Assembly: GCA_008704415.1 (NCBI GenBank)
Contig: VXIS01000016.1
Span: 186,001 to 250,000, forward strand
DNA: 64,000 bases
Reading direction: 5' to 3'
Origin: Sphaerosporella brunnea
Lineage: Eukaryota; Ascomycota; Pezizomycetes; Pezizales; Pyronemataceae
Shown: positions 9,566 through 18,370 of the stretch, one piece after another
Numbering within the stretch: position 1 is the first letter of the stretch
Layout of the letters: each line of letters starts with the position of its first letter
Notes under the pieces: generated by a model
Seen by the model: the letters and a program-made list of their open reading frames with translations, nothing else
Database searches by the model: none
Told to the model about the DNA's origin: nothing
Made by a program: the position numbers and the translations under genes

Positions 9566-10748
9566 ATGGCCCGTGGACCGTAAGTCGTCGTTCTCTCCGA
9601 TTCACGAAATGCCCAACTATAGAGACGCGGAAATGCCACGACGAGTACTGGAGGAATCGCACTAGCGCGTTGATGGAAAGGAATCTGGCGATTGGAAGGC
9701 TATAATTCCGACATGGACGCGCCGATTGTTTCAACCTCCAGTCTCTGAATCGCATTTTCGCGTCTTTGCTTTGTCTTTGATCCGGCCGAACAAAATGGCT
9801 AACAGCACCGCAGCAAGAAGCACCAGAAGCGGCTTTCAGCCCCCTCCCACTGGCTCCTCGACAAATTGTCGGGTGCCTACGCTCCTCACCCTTCGCCTGG
9901 TATGCTCGCTTCTCCATGAAGTAGTCTCCGTACCTCGTCACTGACGGGTATTGTTCACCAGGTCCTCACAAGTTGAGGGACTGCATGCCTCTCATCGTGT
10001 TCATCCGCAACCGACTGAAGTATGCCCTGAACGGACGGTATGTACAGATTCTTTGCTCCATTGAGTAGTACTGATATCTGGATAGTGAGGTCAAGGCCAT
10101 CGTCATGCAGCGCCTGATCAAGGTCGACGGCAAGGTCCGCACTGACCCCACCTTCCCCGCCGGTTTCATGGACGTTATCTCGATCGAGAAGACTGGCGAG
10201 CACTTCCGTCTCGTCTACGACACCAAGGGACGTTTCACCATCCACCGCATCACCGACACCGAGGCTTCCTACAAGCTCTGCAAGGTCAAGCGCGTCCAGC
10301 TCGGCAAGAAGGGTATCCCGTACCTCGTCACGCACGATGCCCGCACCATTCGTTACCCCGACCCTAGCATCAAGGTGAACGACACTGTTAAGGTCGACCT
10401 TGAGACTGGCAAGATCGTCGACTTCATTAAGTTCGACACTGGTGTCATCGCTATGGTCACCGGTGGTCGTAACATGGGTCGTGTTGGTGTCATCACCCAC
10501 CGTGAGCGTCACGATGGTGGTTTCGACATTGTCCACATCAAGGACGCCGTTGACAACACCTTCGCGACTCGTCTGAGCAACGTCTTCATCATCGGTCAGG
10601 ACAAGCCCTGGGTTTCTCTGCCCAAGGGCAAGGGTGTCAAGGTACGTCGATATTTGGGTCTCAGTTTTCTGGCAATCCCTAACTGTCAAAATAGCTCTCC
10701 ATTGCTGAGGAGCGTGACCGCCGGCGTGCTGCTGCTCTCGCCAACTAA
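9566..10748 (+). CDS. RPS4: 40S ribosomal protein S4 (eS4)
   Basis: This is a structural protein of the small ribosomal subunit. Exons are 9566-9579, 9814-9899, 9962-10037, 10086-10641 and 10695-10748. The first exon is only 14 nt (ATGGCCCGTGGACC) and intron 1 is 234 nt; the other three introns are 62, 48 and 53 nt. The spliced start MARGPKKHQKR and the end [17 protein letters not shown] match eS4. The central region carries [19 protein letters not shown] (S4-like RNA-binding segment) and a KOW-like GGRNMGRVG motif. Codons are strongly C-ending, as expected for a highly expressed gene; this also creates a 333-codon antisense ORF that I do not regard as real. Confidence 0.97.
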
Positions 10749-12344
10749 GTTTGTCGGTAGCGTAAAAAGGCAAACCTTTGAAATGCCATCCATTTTCGCG
10801 ACTTCCTGTGATCTGCCACTCGCACCCCAGATATTGTGAAATGCCATCGCTTTTAAAAGTTCGACAGATTTCTTCAAGCTTGAAACCTGCCTCTCTGACC
10901 TTGCACCTCCCACCTCCCACACACCGCTTTTCCAACCTATCACCGGTCCCCGCCAACCGTGGCGTCTACTAGTTCTCTCGTGCCCACTCAATCCGATGTT
11001 GCGCGGCGTAGGAGATAAGTTCGATAGTTTTTGAGTTCATTCCCAGATTGTGTTGTCACAGAAAAGTTCAACACCCGTGACCGGCAGCGAGTGATTTTGG
11101 AATGCGCTGTGCAAGACTGTCTCTTCCACCTTTGAGCCAGTCAGTGCAAAAAAGGAGCCAACCAGTTGATATTTGAGAGCTTCCAGTTTCTACTGAATGT
11201 TTACCACCTCAATGGCGGCGGCATCCCCGAGGGAGACACGCTGGGAACGGGCGAGCGCCAGAAGAACCGCAAAGCTGCTCTAGTTGCTGCCACAGATATA
11301 CTGGTACTCCCGGTGATGTGCCGGATAATGCACTCAGCGTGGGCAAGTGGCATACAGGGAAGGGAGCGAGAACAAAGCAAAGAGTCCATGGATAGGGTTG
11401 CATTTTATCCTCCAAATTCACCTTGCACATAAAATGTCCAAGTTTTCTGCTCCATGCCGTTGTAGGAGGCAGGAAGTGAAATGACCCCGCGAAAGGGAGC
11501 CCCAAAGCCAGATAGTTAGACTAGGTCTCTGCCGTCCATACATAGAGTACTCTACCGGATCTACTGGACTATATGGATACGCCGGGAATCTGGAAATCAT
11601 GCCCGGCCTGCTCCCGAGACGCTGCCAGTAGGTGACGGGGGAAATTTTCCAAAACTTCTGCCATGCAAATATAGTCGAATAGTGGCAATCTCAACTTTCA
11701 CTGTAAACTACAGTCACCATGCCTTTCTGTTAAATTCTTTGCTCTCCATCACCGCGCCAGAGTTCTGCCACAGGTAGGGGCTAACCACATGCCGCTCCAC
11801 TGAGCCAGATCCTTCGCTCATCAGTGGCCCTGGGCCCTCGGCACTATGAGGCCGTACCTATAACCTCGCGTTCACTAGATGGTGGGCCCACGATTTGTGA
11901 CGCCTGCGGCACCCATCCCTCCACCTGTGTATGATTATACTGGGGAGAGGGTGCACCGCCGAGGACGAACACGCAAGGGTCCAAGTGATCTTCACTTCGA
12001 TTAACTACTGAGGTTAATGGCGGAGACGAGGATGTGGTGTACGCGGCGGTGGTGGAAGAGTGGCAACACACTTGTGCAGGCACGGGCTCAAGGCCGCAGA
12101 GGGTTCGGCAAGTTGGGCAGCAGCAATATTCGGAAGCGGTGGAGCGGAGGAGGAGGCGGAGGAGGATTTTGTGTCCCCCATCTAGCACTGCAAGTGAGGA
12201 AGATCAACCCCTTTGAAAAGAAGAGACGGCCTAGGCCTTCTCAGTCTGTTTCAGCGTGCTGGAGCTGTTTGAGGTCATAAATAGGTAAAATAAACTTTTA
12301 TATTCGCCACCAGATTGGCGCGTATGAAAGTCGAGCAGAGTATG
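10749..12344. other. Intergenic, no gene seen
   Basis: About 1.6 kb without a supported gene, starting at the 3' end of RPS4. Only short, non-conserved ORFs are present on either strand. It borders a transposon-rich island. Confidence 0.55.
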
Positions 12345-12446
12345 TACCGCATAAACTCGCAAGCAAGAGACTGGGCTACGTCACTGGCAAAGTCACTAAG
12401 CCTATGGCGCAGTGACTTAGCCTCTTGCTTGCGAGTTTATGCGGTA
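12345..12446. mobile_element. 102-bp hairpin miniature element, TA-flanked
   Basis: The outer arms taccgcataaactcgcaagc (12345 onward) and its complement (ending 12446) pair perfectly over about 25 bp. A second inner inverted pair (agtcactaag / cagtgacttag) lets nearly the whole element fold back. TA lies at both ends. No coding capacity. Confidence 0.8.
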
Positions 12447-12482
12447 CTATCTCGTGGCCATGTCGTTTTCTCCCCAGTCTAG

Positions 12483-12798
12483 TACGCTGGCGGTTTTTGT
12501 AGGAACGACACTCCACCCACCACGAGCAACCACCAATCAAAAAACACCGTCAGAGAAACCACCCGTATTTTTACATAAGCCTGAGCTGATATCTACACAG
12601 AAAAAAGCGAAAATAAAAAGCGAAACGAAACGTCGCCCTGAAAGCGCTCATTATGATCGGAGAGGTCGTCAAAATCTGGCTGCATTTTGTCGCTGTGCGC
12701 GCGAAGTGTCGTTGCGATAGCGCGCATTTCAGCGCGACGTGGTGCTTTGATTGGTGGTTGTTCGGTGGAGTGTCGTTCCCACAAAAACCGCCGGCGTA
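12483..12798. mobile_element. 316-bp miniature inverted-repeat element, TA-flanked
   Basis: The left arm (TACGCTGGCGGTTTTTGT..., from 12483) and right arm (ending 12798 with CCGCCGGCGTA) are reverse complements over about 60 bp, with a few mismatches and one small indel. The interior is A/G-rich and has no ORF. The ends are consistent with TA target duplication. Confidence 0.78.
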
Positions 12799-13036
12799 CA
12801 TCTCAGCGCGACACTGGGAAGAAAACGACATTGGGGGCCACGCGATAGTAGCCCATCACTCGTGTATTACTAAGCGAACTTCAGTTTTTTGCAAATGCCA
12901 AGAAATGCCAAGACGCTACCCTGACTAGATGTCGGACACTAATATCCGGACACCTTGCGTAACAACCCCCCAGCCCGCGGGTGCAACGAAGAATCGTCGG
13001 CTCAAATTCTTTATGCCTGAAGGGTTTCAGCTGCTA

Positions 13037-13158
13037 CTCGTGCCAAGGTGGTTGCCACCACCCCCGGTCGCTCGCAGGCTCGCAAACCGGGGCACTCACA
13101 CATGAGTGCCTTTCAGTCGAACGCAACTTTCAGTCGAACGCAACTTTTTCGCGTCCGT
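13037..13158. repeat. Terminal inverted repeat, 3' side of the transposase
   Basis: This copy of the repeat carries the hairpin GGCACTCACACATGAGTGCC and two direct copies of TTTCAGTCGAACGCAAC, likely transposase-binding sites. It pairs with 15333-15454. Confidence 0.9.
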
Positions 13159-13365
13159 CGCAATCGATGTTGCCTTTTTACCACCACAACCACGCCCAAA
13201 TTACTTGACTAAAGCGAAAACTTGAAGTAGAGCTCTATAAGTTTATTTCAAGAGACTATCGACGTTCTGAGGGCAAAAGTGATTACATGTTCAACGATTA
13301 TTTAAACAAGCTCGGCTGCGAGGGATGGGGAAACTCCTGCGCGACCCGCTTTTTCACCACCACAA

Positions 13366-13481
13366 CCACAAATAAATCATATTATCAAAGCGAAAACTTG
13401 AAGTAGAGGCTATCGCAACTCTACCACAAATAAATCATATTATCAAAGCGAAAACTTGAGGTAGAGGCTATCGCAACTCTA
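13366..13481. repeat. 58-bp tandem duplication inside the transposon
   Basis: The unit beginning ccacaaataaatcatattat at 13366 is repeated at 13424 with one difference (gaagtag versus gaggtag). The second copy runs through the transposase stop codon (13479-13481), so the duplication borders the 3' end of the coding region. Confidence 0.9.
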
Positions 13482-15287
13482 CCACAAAGGGTAAACTCCT
13501 CGAGGTCTCTTCTCTCGCCATCCTGCTCTAGCAACCATTCGGAGCTCTGACATAACAACCTCCCACTCCATCTCCCTTTTCGGTAAAGGAGTCCAATTTC
13601 TCGTCCTCTTTGAATAGCGGGCCTTTATCTCCTTCTGTTTCTTTTTGACTGCATCAAGGAAGGGCTTGTGTGCCACTTTCTGTGCCCGCTTCTGAGCTTT
13701 CTGGGCTCGGCACAGCGCTGCCTCCGCCTTTTCCACTTCCTCCTCCTCCCTTTGCTTCACAATATTGCGTGCATTCTCGGCATATAAAACTCCACCTTTC
13801 TGAAGAGAGGAACGAGACCGTTGTCGCCGAGACTTTTCTGCGGCCTTTGTAGCAGCGAAATCCGCGAAAGCTCGCGCTCCTGCCTGCGATTGTACCAACC
13901 CTCCTTTGAGGCCAGCCCTAAGTTTATGCTGGAAGCTTGGAGGTGTGTTGAGAGCGGCAGCATCAAGTATAATCTCCCTACATACACGCTTCAAGGTGCG
14001 TATAGTGAGTGGAGTTTCTGGCGTCTCTGGCTCGACGTCCGAGTCTGAGTACTGGGCCCGCCGGTGAGGCGTTGAAGGTGGTGTAGCAGAGGCAGCTTCA
14101 CGCATTTTTGCCAGTACAACATCAGGGTTGTATGGTACTAAACCGGTTTTCTGAAATGCCGAGGAAATGGAAGAAGGCTTAAACGTTTGACAGCGGATAT
14201 CGTGAATCGCATCGAGAAATTCCGCTTTGTCGTACTTTACGCACCCCGTTCGTGTCGCAACTTCAACAGCCTCGGCATGGTAATGCTTATATGGCTGGAA
14301 CACAACCACATCCAGTGGCTGTAGTAGATGAGAAGTGTGAGGCGGTAGGCAGAACGGAATGATCTTGTGCTCATCGCAATAGTCAATAAATTCCTTAGTG
14401 CAGTGAGAACCGTAGCCATCGAGGAGGAGAAGCCGATGTGTACCGAGACATCGCCGAGCTGAGAACCGATCAAAATGCTTAAGCCAGTCCATGCTCCTTT
14501 CATCGTTGGAGTATCCTGTGTCCGAGACACCCACAAGATAATCGTTGGGAAGATTGGTGTACCACTTGGCTTGGTGGAGGACGGCTGAAAGGATAATCAT
14601 AGGTGGTAGTACATCGCCATCAGCGCTGATAGTTTTGCACACAGTGACGAGTTCTCGATTTGTCGAACTGCCGAGATAGGCTTGACGGTGGGGATCCCGC
14701 GTGATAATCACTTGATCTTTTCCGATACCAATGCGGAAACCAGTCTCGTCGAAATTGTATATGTCTCGAGGCTGGATACCGTATTGGTCGCATATCTTCT
14801 TGAACTCCGCAAACCACTTGCGAAACGCTTCCGGATCGTGTGCATTTTTGCGATCGATATCCATAGTACTCTGCTTTCGGATAAAGTATTCGGGATGACG
14901 GTCGAGAAATCGCTTTGTCCATTGTGGTCCGACAAGGGGTGGTTCGGTATTGCAATCTTCATGCGCATCTGCGAGGATCGCGTTTGCACAGCTCGTAACC
15001 ATATTCTTGCGAGCACACGTCCCAATATCATCCAAACGATCAAGATAAAGGCAGACTGCAAGCTCCTGATCTTCCGAAAGCCTTTTATTCGGGCCTGATA
15101 CGTCGCACTTTGAGCGTCGGCCCTTCCATCTCGCTCGTAGTCGTGTTATTGGAACTTCGAACTCCCGCGCAGCAGCAGCAATATTTGGTTTTTCCTCGAG
15201 TCTCTTCTCCAAATCATCAACAGCCTCTTGAATTCGAGCCTCAATAGACTGGTAGGACTCTTCTTCAAGTTTTCGCTTTGATAACAT
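13479..15287 (-). CDS. pogo/Fot1-type DDE transposase, intact
   Basis: This 602-aa intronless protein cuts and pastes its own element. The N-terminus (about residues 1-60) resembles a psq/CENP-B helix-turn-helix, followed by a CENP-B-type DNA-binding region with PPLVGPQWTKRFLDRHPEY (about 116-134). The DDE_1 catalytic core has Asp180 (YNFDETGF), Asp290 (LLLDGYGSH) and Asp326 (LLQPLDVVVF). The last two are separated by 35 residues, giving the DD35D spacing seen in Fot1/pogo elements. A basic coiled-coil C-terminal tail of about 170 residues with a KKKQKE patch could hold a nuclear localisation signal. No stop, frameshift or missing catalytic residue is seen. The start at 15287 is only a few bases inside the right terminal repeat. 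Confidence 0.95.
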   Translation of the reverse strand: MLSKRKLEEESYQSIEARIQEAVDDLEKRLEEKPNIAAAAREFEVPITRLRARWKGRRSKCDVSGPNKRLSEDQELAVCLYLDRLDDIGTCARKNMVTSCANAILADAHEDCNTEPPLVGPQWTKRFLDRHPEYFIRKQSTMDIDRKNAHDPEAFRKWFAEFKKICDQYGIQPRDIYNFDETGFRIGIGKDQVIITRDPHRQAYLGSSTNRELVTVCKTISADGDVLPPMIILSAVLHQAKWYTNLPNDYLVGVSDTGYSNDERSMDWLKHFDRFSARRCLGTHRLLLLDGYGSHCTKEFIDYCDEHKIIPFCLPPHTSHLLQPLDVVVFQPYKHYHAEAVEVATRTGCVKYDKAEFLDAIHDIRCQTFKPSSISSAFQKTGLVPYNPDVVLAKMREAASATPPSTPHRRAQYSDSDVEPETPETPLTIRTLKRVCREIILDAAALNTPPSFQHKLRAGLKGGLVQSQAGARAFADFAATKAAEKSRRQRSRSSLQKGGVLYAENARNIVKQREEEEVEKAEAALCRAQKAQKRAQKVAHKPFLDAVKKKQKEIKARYSKRTRNWTPLPKREMEWEVVMSELRMVARAGWREKRPRGVYPLW

Positions 15288-15332
15288 GATATATTTGTGG
15301 TTGTGGTGGTAAAAAGGGGGGGGTCAATTACT

Positions 15333-15454
15333 GCGGACGGGAAAAAGTTGCGTTCGACTGAAAGTTGCGTTCGACTGAAAGGCACTCATGTGTGAGTGCC
15401 CCGGTTTGCGAGCCTGCGAGCGACCGGGGGTGGTGGCAACCACCTTGGCACGAG
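15333..15454. repeat. Terminal inverted repeat, 5' side of the transposase
   Basis: Reverse complement of 13037-13158 with one mismatch in the inner part (cgg-gaaaaa versus cgc in the other copy). It lies directly upstream of the transposase start and so probably also contains its promoter. Confidence 0.9.
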
Positions 15455-15456
15455 TA

Positions 15457-16098
15457 TCTCTTAATTTTGAGACTTCTTCCAAATTTTTGAGTGAGAAGTT
15501 ATCGATTTTTCGCTGCGTGGCTTGGCTGTGGGACCGCGTTCTGAGTGTCCGGATACTTTTTTTTCGTCGGGCAGTACTCTATGTCTACGTGGAACCACAC
15601 TGAAGATGTGACACACGAAAAAGAACAGACGCTTTCGGGCTGCAGCAAAGTGCAAAAAAGGGTTTGCCTGGCTTAGGTTCAACCTCTCAACTCCAACCAA
15701 CCCGCCGCTTCATCCTCTCCCACCCTCTTCTCCCTACCCGCCAACGTCGTGATGACCGCTGCTGGAGTGACAACCCTCGGAGGCCGTTTCATTACGGCTG
15801 ATGCAACACCTACCGGCGCACCCTGAAATCCCGAGGACCGATCCCGACTTCGCCAATCGGAGTGCGGATACGGATACGATACCCGCTTCGAAAATCGCGA
15901 GCATTGAGAGAACAGCGAAGCGTCTGCCGATCGTGCACTAAACTGATCGGGCCAAAACCCCTGAACGTTCCCCGTTCTCTGGTTACACTAGAACAGTTTT
16001 CACGCGCGCCTTTTTTCCCCCCCAATTCGCTCTCCTGTCTTCCCATTGTCGTCCGTCCCTCCTTTTTCCCGAGAGCTGCTGTCCACCCCCCCCCCATC
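15457..16098. other. ERG4 upstream region
   Basis: About 640 bp between the transposon and ERG4. It contains a GTGTCCGGATAC motif near 15548, shared with 26709 and, inverted, with about 12945. A poly-C run (16085-16095) lies just before the ERG4 start. No gene seen. Confidence 0.5.
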
Positions 16099-16154
16099 AT
16101 GGTATCCGTCACGCGTTCGAAAAGTAGAAGTCGAGAAGCTCAGTGAGACGCCCT

Positions 16155-16186
<32 letters not shown>

Positions 16187-17868
16187 TGCTGCTGCTGCTG
16201 CTGCTGTTGTTGCTTATTACTCAACCCTGGCATCTAACCGTGCGCAGACTCGGAGCTTCTTCGGTGGAAAGCACCCCGGTCCGTGGCCGGAAACCCGCCC
16301 AAACAAACGGCAACGGAGCTGCAAAATCGAATGGAAACTCGAACGGAAAGTCGAATGGTCGCACCAACGGCAATGCTAAAAAAATCGTTGATGACCACCG
16401 GATCGATAATAGCGGCGTTTTCGAGTTCGGAGGAGCATTCGGCACGGGAATGGTGATGATCTTTTTCCCGCTGCTCATGTGGTACCTATGGGTTGGCCAA
16501 AGTTTCTATGATGGCCAATTCCCGCTGCCGGCGAAGGGGCAACCCATTGGCGATTTCGTGATGGATACCGTGAATAAGGCCATCGAGGTGAGCTTGTTTC
16601 CGTCTGGGCTTTTCTGCAACGTGTCATGTTCGCGGGGACTGAAGATTGCTTTTTTTCGTTTCAGTGTTCACGTCCTACTCTTCGCGCTTGGGTTGCGTAC
16701 TGGGTTTTCCTGGCCTACCAGTGCGTGCTCTACATCACGCTCCCCGGAATCTGGGCCAAGGGCAACCCTATCTTCCACCGTGACAATATCCGCCTGGATT
16801 ACTTCTGCAACGCCATCTCCGCGTTTTGGGTCACCGTATTCACCGCGGGGGCGCTTCATGCCACGGGCTACTTCCTGATCACCGACCTGATTGACAACTT
16901 TGGCGCTTATATGAGTGTTGGAATCTTCTCCGGCATCATCGTCAGCTTTGTTGCCTATTTCAGTGCCATTGCTCGTGGCGCAGAGCACCGGATGACTGGC
17001 ATATTCGTCTATGATTTCTTCATGGGTGCTGAGTTGAACCCCCGAATCTTCGGCATAGTCGACTTGAAGATGTTCTTCGAGGTTCGCCTGCCGTGGTTCC
17101 TGCTGTTCCTCGTCTCCATCGGAGCTGCCGTGAAGCAGTATGAAACGAACGGATACGTCACTCCTCAGATCTCCTTCTTCCTGCTGGCCCACTGGCTCTA
17201 CGCCAACGCCTGCGGAAAGGGCGAAGAGCTCATCGTCACCACCTGGGACATGTCGCACGAGAAGTGGGGCTTCATGCTGATCTTCTGGAACATGGCCGGT
17301 GTTCCTTTGACGTACTGCCACGGAGTGCTGTACCTCGCCCTGCAGCCACCCGAGAAATACAACTGGTCCGTGATGACCAACGTTGCTCTCTTCGTCATGC
17401 TTCTCGCCGCCTACTACGTCTTTGACACCTGCAACAGCCAGAAGAACCGTTTCCGCCAGCAGGAACGGGGGACCATGATCCAGCGCAAGGCATTCCCTCA
17501 ACTCCCTTGGCAGACCATCGAGAACCCCACCTTTATCAAGTGCGAAGCTGGTACTCTTCTTACCAGCGGTTGGTACGGTCTTGCCCGCAAGGTCCACTAC
17601 ACGGCGGATTTCGTCCAGTTCATGAGCTGGGGATTGATCTGCGGCTTCACCAGCCCTATCCCCTGGTTCCTGCCCGTCTTCTTTATGTGTATGATCCTGC
17701 ACCGCGCTAAGCGTGACACGGATCGTTGCGCTGCTAAGTACGGCGCTGCGTGGGAGGAGTACAAAAGACAAGTTCCTTACCTCTTCATTCCCGTGGGTTT
17801 TTCCTCCGCGCATATATGCACCCAAGATCCATACAACTAACCAATCTCTCACACAGTACGTCTTTTAA
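16099..17868 (+). CDS. ERG4: Delta(24(24(1)))-sterol reductase Erg4
   Basis: This enzyme catalyses the last step of ergosterol synthesis in the endoplasmic reticulum, NADPH-dependent reduction of the C24(28) double bond. Exons are 16099-16142, 16248-16587, 16665-17792 and 17857-17868, giving 507 aa. The N-terminus is basic and Ser/Asn-rich. Many hydrophobic segments follow, with Erg4 blocks such as [31 protein letters not shown] and the C-terminal [14 protein letters not shown]...[17 protein letters not shown]. The final exon is only 12 nt (TAC GTC TTT TAA) and restores the conserved IPYVF end; without it the protein would run into unrelated residues. Intron 1 carries a GCC/GCT trinucleotide repeat. 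A long antisense ORF mirrors exon 3 and is rejected. Confidence 0.95.
16155..16205 (+). repeat. (GCC)10(GCT)7 trinucleotide repeat in ERG4 intron 1
   Basis: Ten GCC units (16155-16184) are followed directly by seven GCT units (16185-16205). The tract lies within intron 1 (16143-16247), which has branch point ctaac and acceptor gcgcag. Confidence 0.9.
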
Positions 17869-18370
17869 TCAAGGGAGCGCGGCGTTTTCATGCGGCATGG
17901 GAATGTATTACGATCGATACCAGCATTAGGGGAGAGGACATACATGTTTAGAGTTGACAGCACACACACAGACCACGGGATCGGGTACATATAAAAGGAC
18001 TAATTCATAAGCGGGCGGGGGAGGCTTGGGGGCGAGCTTCTAGGGCTACGTACTTGTAATTTTGTAATTGTCGAGAGTCCCCGACTTCTTTTTCTATACC
18101 TTTTGTTTTTTTGCCCCGTGTCCTTTTTTTGTTGACCATACTGTTGCTGTTGCTGCTGTTGCTTTGCTTGGGTTATGTATGAGTAGATTAATAGCTACTT
18201 TGCTTTTGAACATTGGCCATCAACGACGGATGATCAATCAACACATGTGGCTTGCATAAAAAAGTGCGGGGTGGCTCTTGGCAGGAGCTTGATCCTTGAG
18301 CTCCAACCCAACGACATCTCTTGCTTTCCCGCCAACAGCATTCCCACCCCGACAACTTGCACGAACGTTC
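17869..18370. other. Intergenic between ERG4 and VPS23
   Basis: About 500 bp with an ERG4 3' flank rich in T runs, a gttgctgttgctgctgttgc stretch near 18145, and the VPS23 promoter. No gene or clear motif. Confidence 0.5.

Larger units (their letters stand above)
13035..15456 (-). mobile_element. Complete pogo/Fot1-like DNA transposon
   Basis: The element is 13037-15454, flanked on both sides by TA (13035-13036 and 15455-15456). The terminal inverted repeats start CTCGTGCCAAGGTGGTTGCC and match over about 120 bp with a single mismatch, then continue with weaker similarity to roughly 160 bp. Inside lies one intact 602-codon transposase on the minus strand. Intact coding sequence, almost identical ends and a clean TA duplication point to a recent insertion and possible autonomy. 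Confidence 0.93.

Noticed and set aside
9955..10956. 333-codon ORF on the minus strand across RPS4
   Set aside because: It is the mirror of RPS4 coding sequence, caused by strong C-ending codon bias. Its protein has the low-complexity Asp/Leu/Val pattern typical of antisense frames and no domain.
13366..13481. CRISPR-like repeat
   Set aside because: Only two adjacent copies without spacers, in a eukaryotic transposon; no Cas genes.
16668..17852. 394-codon minus-strand ORF over ERG4
   Set aside because: It is antisense to ERG4 exon 3 and has no recognisable domain.
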